Source: Arachnopeziza araneosa (taxonomy: Eukaryota; Ascomycota; Leotiomycetes; Helotiales; Arachnopezizaceae). Taken from it: a DNA stretch of 64,000 bases. The first letter of the stretch is position 1, and every line of letters begins with the position of its first letter. The DNA lies in the NCBI GenBank assembly GCA_003988855.1, contig QYAI01000012.1, positions 62,001 through 126,000 on the forward strand, given 5' to 3'. The position numbers and the translations under genes were made by a program. Below the pieces are notes generated by a model, which saw nothing but the letters and a program-made list of their open reading frames with translations, had not been told where the DNA came from and ran no database searches. Below, piece by piece: positions 22,761 to 34,603 of the stretch.

Positions 22761-23580
22761 ATGGCGTCCAAGGTAGACCATCCCAATGGAAGACGGATGT
22801 TAGGTCATGATGAGCTGACTGCTACAGTTCTTGAGAGAATACAAACTGGTTGTTGTCGGAGGCGGTGGCGTAGGAAAGTCTTGCTTGACCATTCAGTTAA
22901 TCCAGTCACATTTCGTCGATGAATATGATCCAACTATCGAAGGTTCGTTTCGCTCTCTTCTCGGATCCCAACCTTCTAACCTTTGTAAAGATTCTTACCG
23001 CAAGCAATGCGTAATCGACGACGAAGTTGCACTTCTTGATGTTCTCGATACTGCTGGTCAAGAAGAATACTCTGCTATGCGTGAACAATACATGCGCACT
23101 GGCGAAGGTTTCCTTTTGGTATACAGCATCACCAGCAGACAGAGCTTTGACGAAATTCTCGTGTTTCAACAACAAATTTTGAGAGTGAAGGATAAAGATT
23201 ACTTTCCAATCATTGTAGTAGGTAATAAGTGCGATTTAGAAGGCGAGAGACAGGTTTCAAAGCAAGGTATGCATACATAGTTCACATGCACCCATTCTCG
23301 TGTTGCTACGAAGTTTGCTAACCTAGATGAATGTACAGAAGGAGAGGCGCTTGCCCGTTCTTTTGGTTGCAAATTCATCGAAACCTCGGCGAAGTCCCGC
23401 ATCAATGTTGATAACGCATTCTACGATATTGTTCGCGAAATTAGACGCTACAACAAAGAGATGGCTGGTTATACTGCAGGCGGCGGATCTGGAACAGGCA
23501 GTGGTGGACCAAGCGGAAAGTTGGAGGTTGATAGTGGCGAGAAGGAGCGAGGCTGCTGTGGAGGTTGTGTGCTGATGTAA
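22761..23580 (+). CDS. RAS1: Ras GTPase
   Basis: Four exons (22761-22772, 22828-22942, 22991-23266, 23339-23580) encode 214 residues; exon 1 encodes only M-A-S-K. All G motifs are present: P-loop VVGGGGVGKS, switch I YDPTIEDSY, switch II DTAGQEEYSAMR, G4 NKCD and G5 ETSAK. The tail is Gly/Ser-rich and basic and ends in CCGGCVLM: a CaaX box for prenylation, preceded by cysteines that can be palmitoylated. Ras1 signals to adenylate cyclase and MAP kinase pathways controlling growth, morphogenesis and infection in filamentous fungi. The P-loop Gly where mammals have Ala is normal for fungal Ras. The gene has a long CT-rich leader. Confidence 0.97.
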
Positions 23581-26452
23581 TATCGGTACTGTTAGGATTG
23601 AAACGAGCGAGTAGGATGAACGTCGGCCGAAATCCTAAGACGAGGTTCATATTGCAAAAGGGGATGGAGGGAATATCAATGGTGGAAAGAAGATAATTGC
23701 TCGATTGCTTGACACCTCTCCGGTCTACGAGAGGTTAGGCGCGGAGCCATTCGGCTTCGGCACAAATACTCAAAATTCTGTTGGTTCTATCAAATGTTTG
23801 GCGTCTGATATTGGCCTTACTCGGATTGAATTAGCTTCTGGGATGGGATATCTATGGTATTGTTTGTTTTCTACTCTGGAGGATTTGTGAAAGTTTCGGG
23901 GAAGTGGAAGCTTCAATAGGAGCGAAGAGAGCAAGATGTCTATGGAATAGTGGTGGATGTGGGTTTCTAGATGGAATGGAGTATGGTTTGCATTGTGAAC
24001 TTCACTGAAGATTGAGAACGTGTAAGAGACCAACATACGTTGAAAACAGTTCCGATTGAGGTTTAGCCAGAACTGGCAAGTGCCTTCCGGAAAGAGCCTC
24101 CTCCCAGTGTTGATTTGACTTGGATTCACAATCTCCTACTTCCAGATTCTTATACTTTTCTCTCCGAGCCTGGTATGCATCCGTTTTCAGTTTCTGATAT
24201 ATGCAAGCTGTACCCTCTAAAAAGCCAAGTCGTTTAAGAATGCGATTTGCAAGTTGTTTGGCAACTTTCTTGGCAGTTTTAATCATCTTGTAACAGAACC
24301 TGATTCTCTCCTGTCAGGTAAACTATAACATAGCTCGAGCAGATTAGGACGATAAACTGGCAAGATAATTTTATCTCGTCAAATGCGCCAATGTTTGAGC
24401 TATACCTGTATCGATATTGATTCGAGTGCACAACCAATCGAACTTGGGTTGTTCCTGCATGATCACCATTCTCGACAGGCTTGCAGCCTCGCGCGGGCGC
24501 TGTTGGATCTGGCATCTCTGACCACTCCGAGGCATATATGGTAGGTAGATCTTAGCTCAGGCTTGTATTGAGTGTTTCGATGCATGCTACAAAACTATTA
24601 AAGTAATTCTGACATTCTCGGTGACTCGAGTAGCAGAGCTGTCACCATGGACTAAACTTGGCTTTGCGTAACTCAGAGAGCCATCCATCTCTGGTAAGTT
24701 CGCTGAGCAGGTCATCATCGAGTTTTGAATAGATGAAGAGCCGGATCTGTACTGCATGAGAGCGTCGGAGAAGAGTTCTACTAAAAATATAGGACTGACA
24801 TCTGTTGGAGGGAAGGGGTGGGTTTCAACCTTATGGTGGGATTGTCATCCCAGCGGCGCTCACCGAGGATGCTGTAAAAAGAGGCCATGTCTGTGAAGAG
24901 GTGATTTGGCATTGTTTAAGAGGGGTTCTTTTTGGGTTGATTTGATTGAGGAACTTGAAAATTTAAAGGTATAAATAATTATCGATAATAGTAAAGATCT
25001 TTTTTCTTAATTCTGCAGGTACCCTGTGCTTTAGGATGAGGTGATATGCTACAGCACATCTTCGCTAAAAGTCTACAGATGCTGTTCTGAATAAGCTGCT
25101 TGCCTGAGCAGCTCATTCTCATTTTACCTTCAATGGAACTGCTTCAAACTTGGAGAATCACGTGAATCATTACATCGGATAGATTAGAAGATTCTTGCAT
25201 TTCAGTCCTCCGCAAATCGCGAATCACAAGACATTCTGTGATCAAAAAGGCTACTTTGCATAGGGCTCCCACTTGAGAAGCGACGTCATCATCTCCGGCG
25301 CTTGTTTGATCTTCCTGTGGAATTGTTACGGCATTGACGATTCCTCTCCAGGGCCAGGATACCGTCCTACGCGTCCAGTCCATGAGCTGCGGAACTGATT
25401 TTGTGTTGTCGATCTCTTCTACGTGAAGCTCTGGGTGTTCAGAAGATTCCCAAGGTTACGGAAATGCTCGGTGGTCAAATGGTGCACGACGATACCGGCC
25501 GCGATAAGAAATATGCTTGGCTGCAGGAGAGGACGGAAGGCTGGTGTTGAGATGGAGAGCGAAAAGGGTAAGCGCAGCGCAGTGCATTGTCAAAAGTGGT
25601 TCGTCGTCCGTTGTTGTCATGTATATGAGACTCTGATTTGTAGCAGGCCGGAAATCTGAGAGGCGTAGTCGTTGCGTGGTGTGAGGCTGGAAGACCAGAT
25701 ATCTAGTTGCGGCTGCATGATGTTTTCAGCTTTTGGAACAAAAAGAGACCTCTTGGCAATGCAATACAAAGCGCAGAGCCATCATGAAGAGAGCACAGAG
25801 TAGATAGATGAAATGGCAACGTTTAGGCGGTCTTGAGCAGCATTCTGAGAATGAACTGGCTTCTCACTCCGTATACGTATATGGGGTCGGAACATGATGA
25901 AAATCTTGCTTGTGAATTTGCGGTGGCTGTCCGTGATACACACACACACACGCAGCCAACCTGGTCGGCCTCGTAATCCACGGGCTTCTGCTTCGACGGG
26001 CCCAAAATAGAGGCCGTGAAGTAACGTCTGCATCCAATGAACACGGCGTGCTCTGGCGGCGATGATGTGATTCGGTGGGCTGTCCTGTCTTCAAACAGCC
26101 TTTCCTCGCCTCTCTGCCAAGCTAATGCACTTTTCAGCCAGGTCGCCCACTATTCCCTTTTCAGCCAGGAGATAACAGCCCAGGAACTTCCAACGGATTG
26201 TTCTCTATCGACAAACACCACTCCACCACACTCGTTCAATCCCCTCCTCTCCCAGCTAATCAATCCGTTCCCGATATCCCGTCGAGGTTTCTTCTCACGG
26301 CTCCTCCCTCGATACCACGTTCGTTCAATCCATGGTCTGAGCCGACAGATGTCTCTGCAACACTCCTAGTAACACACTCTAAAAATCCGTCGCCTCCGGC
26401 AACTGAAAATCACTATTACAGCCGCACCCAAAGACAGTGACGCGCCGCACAG
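23581..26452. other. 2.9-kb intergenic region, RAS1 to YND1
   Basis: It holds the RAS1 3' flank, one weak two-exon minus-strand gene model (24002-24515), a short CA-repeat on the plus strand at about 25938-25952, and a CT/CA-rich promoter before the apyrase gene. Other ORFs are short and unsupported. Confidence 0.4.
24002..24515 (-). CDS. Possible small basic protein (weak model)
   Basis: Two open segments (24515-24406 and 24305-24002) join in frame across a 100-nt GT-AG intron (donor GTATAG, CTGAC branch 11 nt before a GAG acceptor) into 137 residues. The centre is a strongly basic amphipathic helix (KMIKTAKKVAKQLANRILK). No family is recognised. Support is only that the two frames meet cleanly; there is no domain evidence. 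Confidence 0.25.
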
Positions 26453-28627
26453 ATGGGTAAATGTATGGCGAGCTTCTTTATCACCAGTACTAGAATCTGA
26501 TCTGACTTACTTTTTCCAGGGCGATGGGGAGTTATCCTGGACGCGGGTTCGTCAGGGACTCGAGTCCACGTCTATCGCTGGCTCAACTCAGCACGAGCGC
26601 GACAGAAGGCCACCTCTGCTGAGTTGTTCCAGCTTCCTAAGTTAGAAACCAAAAACGATTACACGAAGAAGATTCACCCTGGTGTGTCGACATTCGCTGA
26701 TAATCCTCAAGACATCGGGCCGGATCATTTGAAAGGTCTGCTGGACCATGCATTGAATATCATTCCGGAAGACCAAGTCAAGGACACTCCTATATTCTTG
26801 ATGGCTACAGCAGGGATGCGATTGTTAGAGCCGATGAAGCAAAGAGCGTTACTAGATGAAATTTGCTCGTACGCGCAAAAGCACACAGACTTCTCATTGC
26901 CGGATTGTGAACTACATATTCAAGTCATACCCGGAGAGACGGAGGGTTTGTATGGCTGGATTGCCGCAAATTACTTACTTGGAGGCTTCGACTCACCAGA
27001 ACAGCACCAGCATGGAAAGGGTCATCATACCTATGGCTTCTTGGATATGGGAGGCGCGAGCGCCCAGATTGCGTTTGCACCCAACAGCACCGAAGCAGAG
27101 AAACATGCAAATGACCTCAAGCTCTTGAGAATGCGGACATTGAATGGAGATGCGAGCGAATACAAAGTTTTCACGACAACTTGGTTAGGATTTGGAGTTA
27201 ATCAGGCAAGGGAACGATACGTGGAAGCTCTGATGGATGCATCATACACGAAATCGCAGCACGCGCTCCTTGATCCATGCTTGCCCTCCGGCTTAAAGAC
27301 TACGTTGAAGGGCGAAGTTGTTCATAGCACGACTCAAGATTCCGTCCTTGTAGGAACTGGATTATTTGATGAATGCGTGAAACAGACATACCCGCTTCTC
27401 GATAAAGAAGCTCCATGTGCTGATGCACCATGTCTTTTACACGGTCAGCATGTCCCAGCTATCGATTTTGATGTTAATCACTTTGTCGGTGTTTCCGAGT
27501 ACTGGCATACCACGCACGAGGTCTTCGAGATGGCACATAAAGATAAAAAATACGACTTCGCTGCCTATCAGAAATTGGTAAAGGACTTCTGTTCCGAGGA
27601 ATGGGATGACATCGAAGAATCGGTCGCAGATGGGAAGTGGGGGAAAAAAGTGACCGCCAAGATAGCACAGGAAGTCTGCTTCAAGGCTTCATGGCTTATC
27701 AATGTCTTGCACGATGGAATTGGAATACCTCGAATTGGGATTGAGCAGTCGGCTTCAGGACACGGATATAATAGCACCAAGGAAGTCGCAGTACACGCTA
27801 AGGATAAAGGGTTTCTCGATCCTTTTCAGGCTGTCAACAAGATTGGTAACATGGAAGTCTCTTGGACGCTTGGGAAGATGGTCCTATACGCAGCTGGACA
27901 AGTCCCACCATCCGCACCTGAAGCTCTACCTGTAGGTTTCGGACCTAATATGGGCGGGGGAGTGTTTCAGGAAGCTGGTTCTAATAGCCTACCGGTACCA
28001 ATGGGGGAGGAAGATTCATGGGGCGAGGCAGCTGAGGAGTTAGCAGAGAAGGCTCACTCCAAATCAACTTCCGGCTTCTTAATGTTCATGCTTATCTTCG
28101 CCTTCATCGGCTATATTTTCCGGAAGCGAGAGAGACGGATGAGGTTGTACCGAGGGGTCAATAGCACCTTGAGGCGGACCAGAAGACCTGGCAGCCCGAG
28201 GAAAGGCCGCGGCTTTTTCTCCAACACAAAGCTCTTCGGCAGCAGATCATCTGGTCATTACGAGAGAGTGCTTGAAAGTGGCGATGGAGCTGCAGAGTTT
28301 GAACTGAATGAAGAGCTGTCTGACGAGAATGACCACTCTGACTCTTCTGGTTCTGGTGCATCCAGAGTCGGGAGATCTAGCGGATTAGCTACACCAAAGC
28401 TCAACGTGGATTATTTTGAAGGCACAACACCCAACGAAGGTATTGGACTGGGGTTAGCTCACATACCGAGCGTAAATGCATTTGATCGTGCAGGACTGGT
28501 TGTCAGGACTGAGTCGAGAGAACGATTGATGCCGAATGTGCAGATGCTTGGAGCAGGCAGGAGATCGAGGACAGGCAGTCCCACCAGAGGAAAGAGTCCT
28601 CTCATGTCGCCACTTGCAGAGGATTAA
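26453..28627 (+). CDS. YND1: Golgi apyrase, GDA1/CD39 family (Ynd1 homologue)
   Basis: Two exons: a 4-nt coding exon (26453-26456, ATGG) and 26520-28627, joined across a 63-nt intron, encoding 703 residues. The apyrase conserved regions are clear: ACR1 DAGSSGTRVHVYRW (from residue 9), ACR2 ATAGMRLL, ACR3 GETEGLYGWIAANYLLGG and ACR4 GFLDMGGASAQIAF. A single membrane segment lies near residues 518-535 (FLMFMLIFAFIGYIF), followed by an Arg-rich, Ser-rich tail of about 165 residues. Ynd1 hydrolyses nucleoside di- and triphosphates in the Golgi lumen, removing GDP/UDP so that nucleotide-sugar exchange and protein glycosylation can continue. With the Anp1-type enzyme at 41063 it serves the same Golgi pathway. 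Confidence 0.94.
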
Positions 28628-29789
28628 ATTGTCAGGTCTAAACGAGAAGATGTAACAGCAGCATACGTATAACTAATAATCAAAACGACGGCGCAACACC
28701 TGGGGCTTCATCATCGGCGTTGGAATTGGGACAGGGAACGGTGCATTTCTGGGTGGTCAACTTGGGCTTGTACATAAAGACATACGAAGTGCCCGTCTGG
28801 CTGTCTGGCTATTATCTTGGGAGCAAACAACCTGAGCACTGAAAATGCGGTTAGAGTAATATTTGAATAGAAGAGTTTGAACAAACCTCATCAAGTTGAA
28901 GAAATTGCAAGTGATACTAAACTGAAAAGACAGTAGTCACACTTGGAAATAGCAAGATGCTCGCGGTGAACTATTCTTTCATATCTACATTCCTTAGACC
29001 TTCCCCCTATCAATTTCTCTCGATCCACATCACTGCCAGCCCAATGCGAACTCTGGAATATGTCGTCCTGTTCCACACCACTCCCCGTCCCCCTCGCACT
29101 CATCTGCCAACACCTATTCCCTTCACACACCACACACCACACGACGCTCAAATCTTCCTCTCCCCACGCCCCAACTTTCGCACAGTGACCCTACACCCAT
29201 CCGCCCTCCATCGGCCTCATCTCCCGAGCCGATAAGTAGCCGCGCGCCCGCTTCACTGCGCAGGCTAAAGGTGTTCCGGTGCGTGCCAGCTCGCGAGCGT
29301 GGGAGGGAGGGCGGGATTGCGGTCGAGGGTCAATCGAAAAGTCGGCACGGGCCTGGCTGGCGGGCTGTGGTTCGTGTTGTTGCGTGTTCTTCCATATTGA
29401 GGGGGTGATCCACCAGTTTGGGTCAGCCGCTGTTGTGGCTGCAACGTCGGACGACGTTTGATGCGCTCTGAAATCATTGTTGGAGATAGGACAGGATGAG
29501 CGTTGTTATTTTTCTTCTTCAGTATGGGAGTAAGTCAGAGATGAGATAGAATAGTTCATTTATTCACAATAAGCATTGAAGACTCAAAATAACGAATAGA
29601 AGCAGAGAGATTGTCATATCTATGTTTCACCCCCTACCTCCACCTCTATGAAGAATATATACAAAAGAACGAATTTTTGGACAAGGCTCTTCAAAGAAAC
29701 CCTCGGCTTGAATATGTACAGTGTCAAAGTCAGCCAGTCAAACCCCCTTGCTCTCAACTCCTAATTCCTATCATCCTTCTCCTGGTTAT
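28628..29789. other. Convergent 3' flanks of YND1 and the GH7 gene
   Basis: A 1.16-kb spacer between convergent genes. It includes a C/A-rich, CACACCACACACCACACG-type stretch near 29120-29142. ORFs on both strands here are compositional artefacts. Confidence 0.45.
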
Positions 29790-31492
29790 CTACAAGCATT
29801 GGTAGTAGTATGGGTTAAGTTGATTGCAAGAGGTTCCGCTAACACAGCTAGTAGCTCCAGTCCATCCGATGCCACCGCATTGTCCATACTTTTGAGCTAC
29901 CGCGCCGGTGGTAGTTGTCTTGGCAGAGGTCGAGGTTGTGGATGACTTAACGGAGGTTGTGGTTGAGGTTGTGGATGTGGATGGCTTGATGGAGGTTGTA
30001 GAAGTTTTAGATGAGGTTGAGGATTGCTTGGAGGAAGATACGGACGAGGAGCTTCCACCACCGGGAGGAACAATACCGGTGGTACCTGTGAAGGTTGAGT
30101 TGATAGCACCCCACTTGATGTTGCTGAACTTGACAGTTGAACCAGGGGAGTTGGCCTCGACAATGGCTGGGTCACCGGAGGATGCGGAGCAAGTACCACG
30201 GGTAACACCAGGAGCTGAGGGGCTCGCGGTCGGTGGGTAAGGGGCATCAAGCCACAGCATATCGACCGCATGATCGTCCCAGATGGACATAACGAGGACC
30301 ATACCCTTCTTCAAAGCAGCACTCATAGTTGCGAGGCCACCCTTAACCTGGAATTCGTTGGTATCTCCGAAGGCGGTCTTTTGAGCAGTGCAGAAGGAAT
30401 CAGTGATGGAATTGCCAGTAACGCCAGCGATAGTAGATTGCGAGTTGGCGTACACAACACCGTTTTGGACATAGAAGCGCTTGATCTCGTTCAGGGTACC
30501 AGTGGTAGTTCCGTCGTTTGTAAGGAACTGAGTGACGACAGTGAACTTCTTGGTAGTATCGATGAGCTGGGCGGGGCCGTAGTAGGTGGTATCACCCATA
30601 CGGTAGGAGTTGAAATCGCATCCATCGGCGTCACAATCGGAAGCATAGCGATTACCGATACCGCAATCGGTACCAGAGCAGCGGGTTTGTGAGGTGACAG
30701 AGCAAGGGTGAGGGGTGTAAGCAGTGGAGATAGAGTTGGCCTCCCAGATATCCATTTCTGTGCAGCAGGAACCGTACTCTCCAGTACCGGTGTTGGCGCC
30801 AGTAGTGTTCCAGCCGGCCGAGTTGGCCTAGCAAATGTTAGATTTTGGTGAACAAAATGACGATTGGGATTATTTACCTGGCCGTTGATGAACTTAATGT
30901 CCTGTGGGCACTGAGCGTCACAATATCCGGTACCATATTTGGCACCAGCAGAGTTGGTTGGGTACTTGGCCAGTCCTCCATCGGCATCCATCTCGGTCAG
31001 GTACAATGCACCATTCAGACCGCAAGGAAGGTTGGAGACATCAACATCGAAAGTGAACTCTTGGCCAAGAAGCTGAAGCATTTGATATTGAGTTGTTGAG
31101 CCAGCAGCCATGAGGTAAGTTCGAGAACCGCTGTTAGCGGAGGATCCGCTACCAGTCACAAGTGTCAAGTCCAACTCGTTGCCGCTAGCCTTGATTCCAT
31201 ATGTTCCCGTATAGTCTGCTCCATCGAGGGCACAGTTCTTGGCGCAAGTGACAGCATCCGGGCAATAAGTGGCATTCCATTCATTGCCAGTATAGCAGTT
31301 GGTATAACCAGTTGTGCTATGAAGCCATCTCCAGTTGGCATCGAGCACAATAGATTGGGTGGAAGTAGTGCAACCACTGGCGGTACAGGTGCTGACAGTA
31401 AGAGGAGGGTGAACCTCAGCAGTGTAGGTACCAACCTGCTGGGCACTGGCCGCGGCCAAAATGGAAGAGAAAATGAGAGCGGTGGAAATCAT
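29790..31492 (-). CDS. GH7 cellobiohydrolase with C-terminal CBM1
   Basis: Two exons (31492-30878, 30827-29790) with a 50-nt intron encode 550 residues. A signal peptide (about 1-17, ending AAASA) precedes the mature QQVGTYTAEVHPPL, the standard start of fungal Cel7A. The GH7 catalytic signature EMDIWEAN places the nucleophile, assistant and acid/base at Glu229, Asp231 and Glu234. The many paired cysteines of the family are present. A Ser/Thr linker (about 455-510) leads to a C-terminal CBM1 (YGQCGGIGWTGATSC...NPYYYQCL) that binds crystalline cellulose. The enzyme releases cellobiose processively from chain ends. It is divergent from the GH5 endoglucanase at 33252, a natural partner on cellulose. 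Confidence 0.97.
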
Positions 31493-31571
31493 CTTGAAAG
31501 AATGTGACTACCGAGAAAGGAAGGCTGAGAGGGGTGCTGGGAAAAGATTGAAAAGAGGATGTCCTTGTGTA

Positions 31572-31577
31572 CTTATA
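31572..31577 (-). promoter_or_regulatory. TATA box of the GH7 gene
   Basis: TATAAG on the minus strand about 80 bp upstream of the ATG, followed by a CT-rich stretch and a short A-rich leader. Confidence 0.55.
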
Positions 31578-32452
31578 CAGCAACTATCCAGAGGAAGATG
31601 ATAGTTTGTTTGTACGGGCCGGGGTGCCAGTTTGTCGAAAAGACCATCTTCGAAACTATTCTAGGCCTTTTCGGAGAGGTAGCCGCCGCAGTCCAGGTTC
31701 CGGACGCATGACTGACAAAATGAGCTTGTAGATTGTAGTGGCAAGACGTCAAGCGCCTGTCATCTGGTATGGTCCCAAAAGGATCCAGAAAACTTTCAGC
31801 GAAACATACTATTCGGGAGGCTATCCGAAGGTAGATTGCCTGGCAGTGGGATCTTGATCTCGCTTTGGCTTTACCCGTGCCTGGGATGGACGGGGTTTCT
31901 AAGATTGAGGTATCATGAACTTGGCGGTGCCGAGGATCAGCCAGCAAAAGCGCACCGAGTTGGCCATTGACCTAGCGGAGAGGGCAAAAAACGCTCCTGT
32001 AGGTACGCAGGTTCAGTACCTGCCTGCGCGCATGGCAACGGAGTTTAGCCGCTGGCCGAGGGCGAGAGCTTGCGGATAGGAGAGGCATCGTCCCCGTGGA
32101 GCAGAGCATCTCACGGCTTTCTTCAGATGCGGAGCCGATGTCACCGCGGGGGACAAAAGCTGGGGAGGGGCTTGCGGAGTCGCATCAGGTGAGGCTGAGT
32201 GGCCAAATGGCGGGGTGCCATTTTTCCAGCCACAATCAACACCGTTGCATGTTGTTCCGCGCCGTCTAGGGCGCCAGCCAGGTACGGGACTCGAAACCGG
32301 TAGGTGGCGGGACGAGAGCCGTGGGGAGTGCAGACAGCCGTGAGATGAGGTAGGTAGGTACTGTAGTATCGGCAGTAGTTAGCCCAGCACGAGGAGAGCA
32401 GTGTACGTACCTACATGATGGTGTTGAGAGGAAAAGGGGCGAAGAGAGAAAA

Positions 32453-32482
32453 AAGGTGAAAGGGGTGAAAGGGGTGAAAGGG
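32453..32482. repeat. Three-unit 9-bp tandem repeat
   Basis: GGTGAAAGG-type units recur three times (GGGGTGAAA period) between the two cellulase genes. A simple-sequence tract with no other feature. Confidence 0.6.
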
Positions 32483-33251
32483 ATCATGGATCAAAGACGG
32501 TCCGCAGGAGCGGCGCTAAGCGAGGCGACGGGGCCCAAGCTCCCAGCAAAAAGACCAACGTCGTAGCCCTACCGTCGTACACGAAACAGCCTCTTCATTT
32601 ATCCTTCACACTTCACATTACCCATATGAAGGCCTTTGCATCATGGCCACTTTCTTGTCCCGATGCGAGCCCACTCGTCGGATCTCCGGCTCTGCGGGGA
32701 AATGGTTCTTCCAGCGGCCTCGTCGGATTCTGCTCTGGTCCAGCTCGTTTGGTGCGAAACGGAGCGGATCTTCTACCTATTGAAGCAACCGAGCTGTGGA
32801 CAGCCACTTGTGGTAACCATCTATGTAGGCGTCTTGGAGAGCCTCTCCCGTCCAGAATGAAGCTTAAACGTCAACAGGGACGACGGGACTTGGGAAGTCA
32901 AAACCTGCAGCTGGCCATCCCAGCTCTGGACCGCCTTCCTCCGGAGACTGCTATCCTTCTAGAAGTCAGGTGGGTGAGAAATCTCTAAGATTTGCGGAGT
33001 CACTCCGGTGTATATCTGATGAGATTACGTTGTGTCATTGACGCACTTGTGCCTCCTAACGAGGTAACTCGTTTAGTCTAGGAGTATATTGCTCCGCGCG
33101 TTCATTATGGGAATGCTCCTGATATCTCTCCTGGTGTTGATGCGCGTAGCGTAATTACTCTTGCCAGAATTTCTTTATGTAAAGAAGACTCGCTCGACAT
33201 TTCTCTTGTTTCCTCTCAGTTGTGTTTGAGTTACTTTTCATTCATTTCAAG

Positions 33252-34603
33252 ATGAAGTCTTCTTGCCTTGCCAGCGTTGCCTTGCTGGCTGCAGCAGCTC
33301 ATGCACAGCAATCATTGTACGGCCAATGTGGCGGGATTGGTTGGAGTGGCGCAACAACTTGCGTCTCTGGAGCCTCATGCTCAGTTCTCAACGCATATTA
33401 TTCACAGTGCCTTCCTGGTGCTGCGACCTCCAAGTCCACAACTTCCTCTGCTCCGACCACAAGCCACGCTACCTTAACCACAAGCCACACCACTACCTCG
33501 ACAACGAGCACTTCTACTGCTCCTGCCGGCACAGGCTTCAAATGGCTCGGCGTTGATGAGTCTGGTGCTGAATTTGGCAGCACAGCCATTCCTGGAACTT
33601 ATGGAAAGGATTTTATTTTCCCTGCCACTAGCTCCCTCAGCGTAAATACTTGTTTCCAATCGTGTTGAAGTTTTTCTAACTATATCAAACAGACCTTGAT
33701 GTCACAGGGTTTTAATATCTTCCGAGTTCCCTTCCTTATGGAGCGCATGGCACCAGGAAGCATCACTGCGGCGCTTTCTCCAGCTTACTTAGCTAACTAT
33801 ACTGCCACGATCAACTACATTACCCAAAACGGCGGCTGGGCAGTCGTCGATCCTCACAATTACGGACGCTACAATGGTGCAATCATCACCGATACTGGCT
33901 CTTTCCAGACTTTCTGGACGAACTTGGCATCAACATTCAAATCAAACTCTAAAGTTGTAAGTCAATATTCTACCTCGGTTAATATACCCAATTTCTGACA
34001 ACACCAGATCTTTGACACAAACAACGAATACAACTCCATGGATCAAACTCTCGTTCTCAACCTCAACCAAGCAGCTATCAATGGTATTCGTGCTGCAGGC
34101 GCAACGTCGCAATACATCTTCGCGGAAGGAAACGCGTGGACCGGAGCATGGTCATGGGTCACAACCAACGATAACATGAAGGCACTCACAGATCCCCAAA
34201 ACAAGATCATCTACGAGATGCATCAATACCTTGACAGCGACGATTCCGGAACTAGTGCTACTTGCGTCTCTTCTACCATCGGAGCTGAAAGAATCACAAA
34301 TGCTACCACGTGGTTGAGACAGAATAACAAGATTGGTATTATTGGCGAATATGCAGGCGGTGCCAATAGTGTGTGCTTGAGTGCTGTTACTGGCATGTTG
34401 TCATATATGAAAGCAAACTCGGATGTCTGGACTGGAGCGATCTGGTGGGGTGGAGGACCATGGTGGGGAGATTACATCTACGGTGTAAGTTGCGTATATA
34501 TCGAACTTGCAGGATTTTGGCTGATTTACCAACACAGTTCGAGCCCCCGAGTAGCACAGCATACAACTATTATGATGCGTTACTCAAGTCTTACGCACCA
34601 TAG
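33252..34603 (+). CDS. GH5 endoglucanase with N-terminal CBM1
   Basis: Four exons (33252-33641, 33693-33956, 34008-34484, 34538-34603) with 51-53-nt introns encode 398 residues. A signal peptide (about 1-18, AAAAHA-Q) is followed at once by a CBM1 (LYGQCGGIGWSGATTC...NAYYSQCL), a Ser/Thr linker to about residue 93, and a GH5 subfamily-5-type catalytic domain. The acid/base is Glu225 in DTNNEYNSMD, the nucleophile Glu332 in IIGEYAGG, and the substrate His/Asn are in VVDPHNYGRY. It cuts cellulose internally, producing ends for the divergent GH7 cellobiohydrolase. The in-frame codons before 33252 lack an ATG; MKSSCLAS is the start. Confidence 0.95.

Larger units (their letters stand above)
31493..33251. 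promoter_or_regulatory. Shared divergent intergenic region of the two cellulase genes
   Basis: The GH7 and GH5 genes are transcribed away from each other from this 1.76-kb region. On the minus strand a TATAAG box lies at 31577-31572, about 80 bp before the GH7 start. Two Cre1-type SYGGRG sites sit close together at 32146-32151 (GCGGGG) and 32160-32165 (CTGGGG), a spacing compatible with carbon catabolite repression. GGCWWW words that could bind an Xyr1/XlnR activator occur several times (for example 31819, 31867, 32115), but at about the number expected by chance. The 120-codon ORF at 32626-32988 is not supported. Confidence 0.5.

Noticed and set aside
28891..29477. Overlapping ORFs on both strands between YND1 and the GH7 gene
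   Set aside because: They arise from a C/A-rich stretch that is stop-poor in several frames; none has a domain or splice support.
32626..32988. 120-codon plus-strand ORF between the cellulase genes
   Set aside because: No domain, signal or splice partners, and it overlaps an equally open minus-strand frame; it looks like a compositional artefact of GC-richer promoter DNA.
31493..33251. Several GGCWWW words as Xyr1 sites
   Set aside because: A six-base degenerate word is expected about seven times in 1.76 kb on both strands, so the observed count carries no weight by itself.
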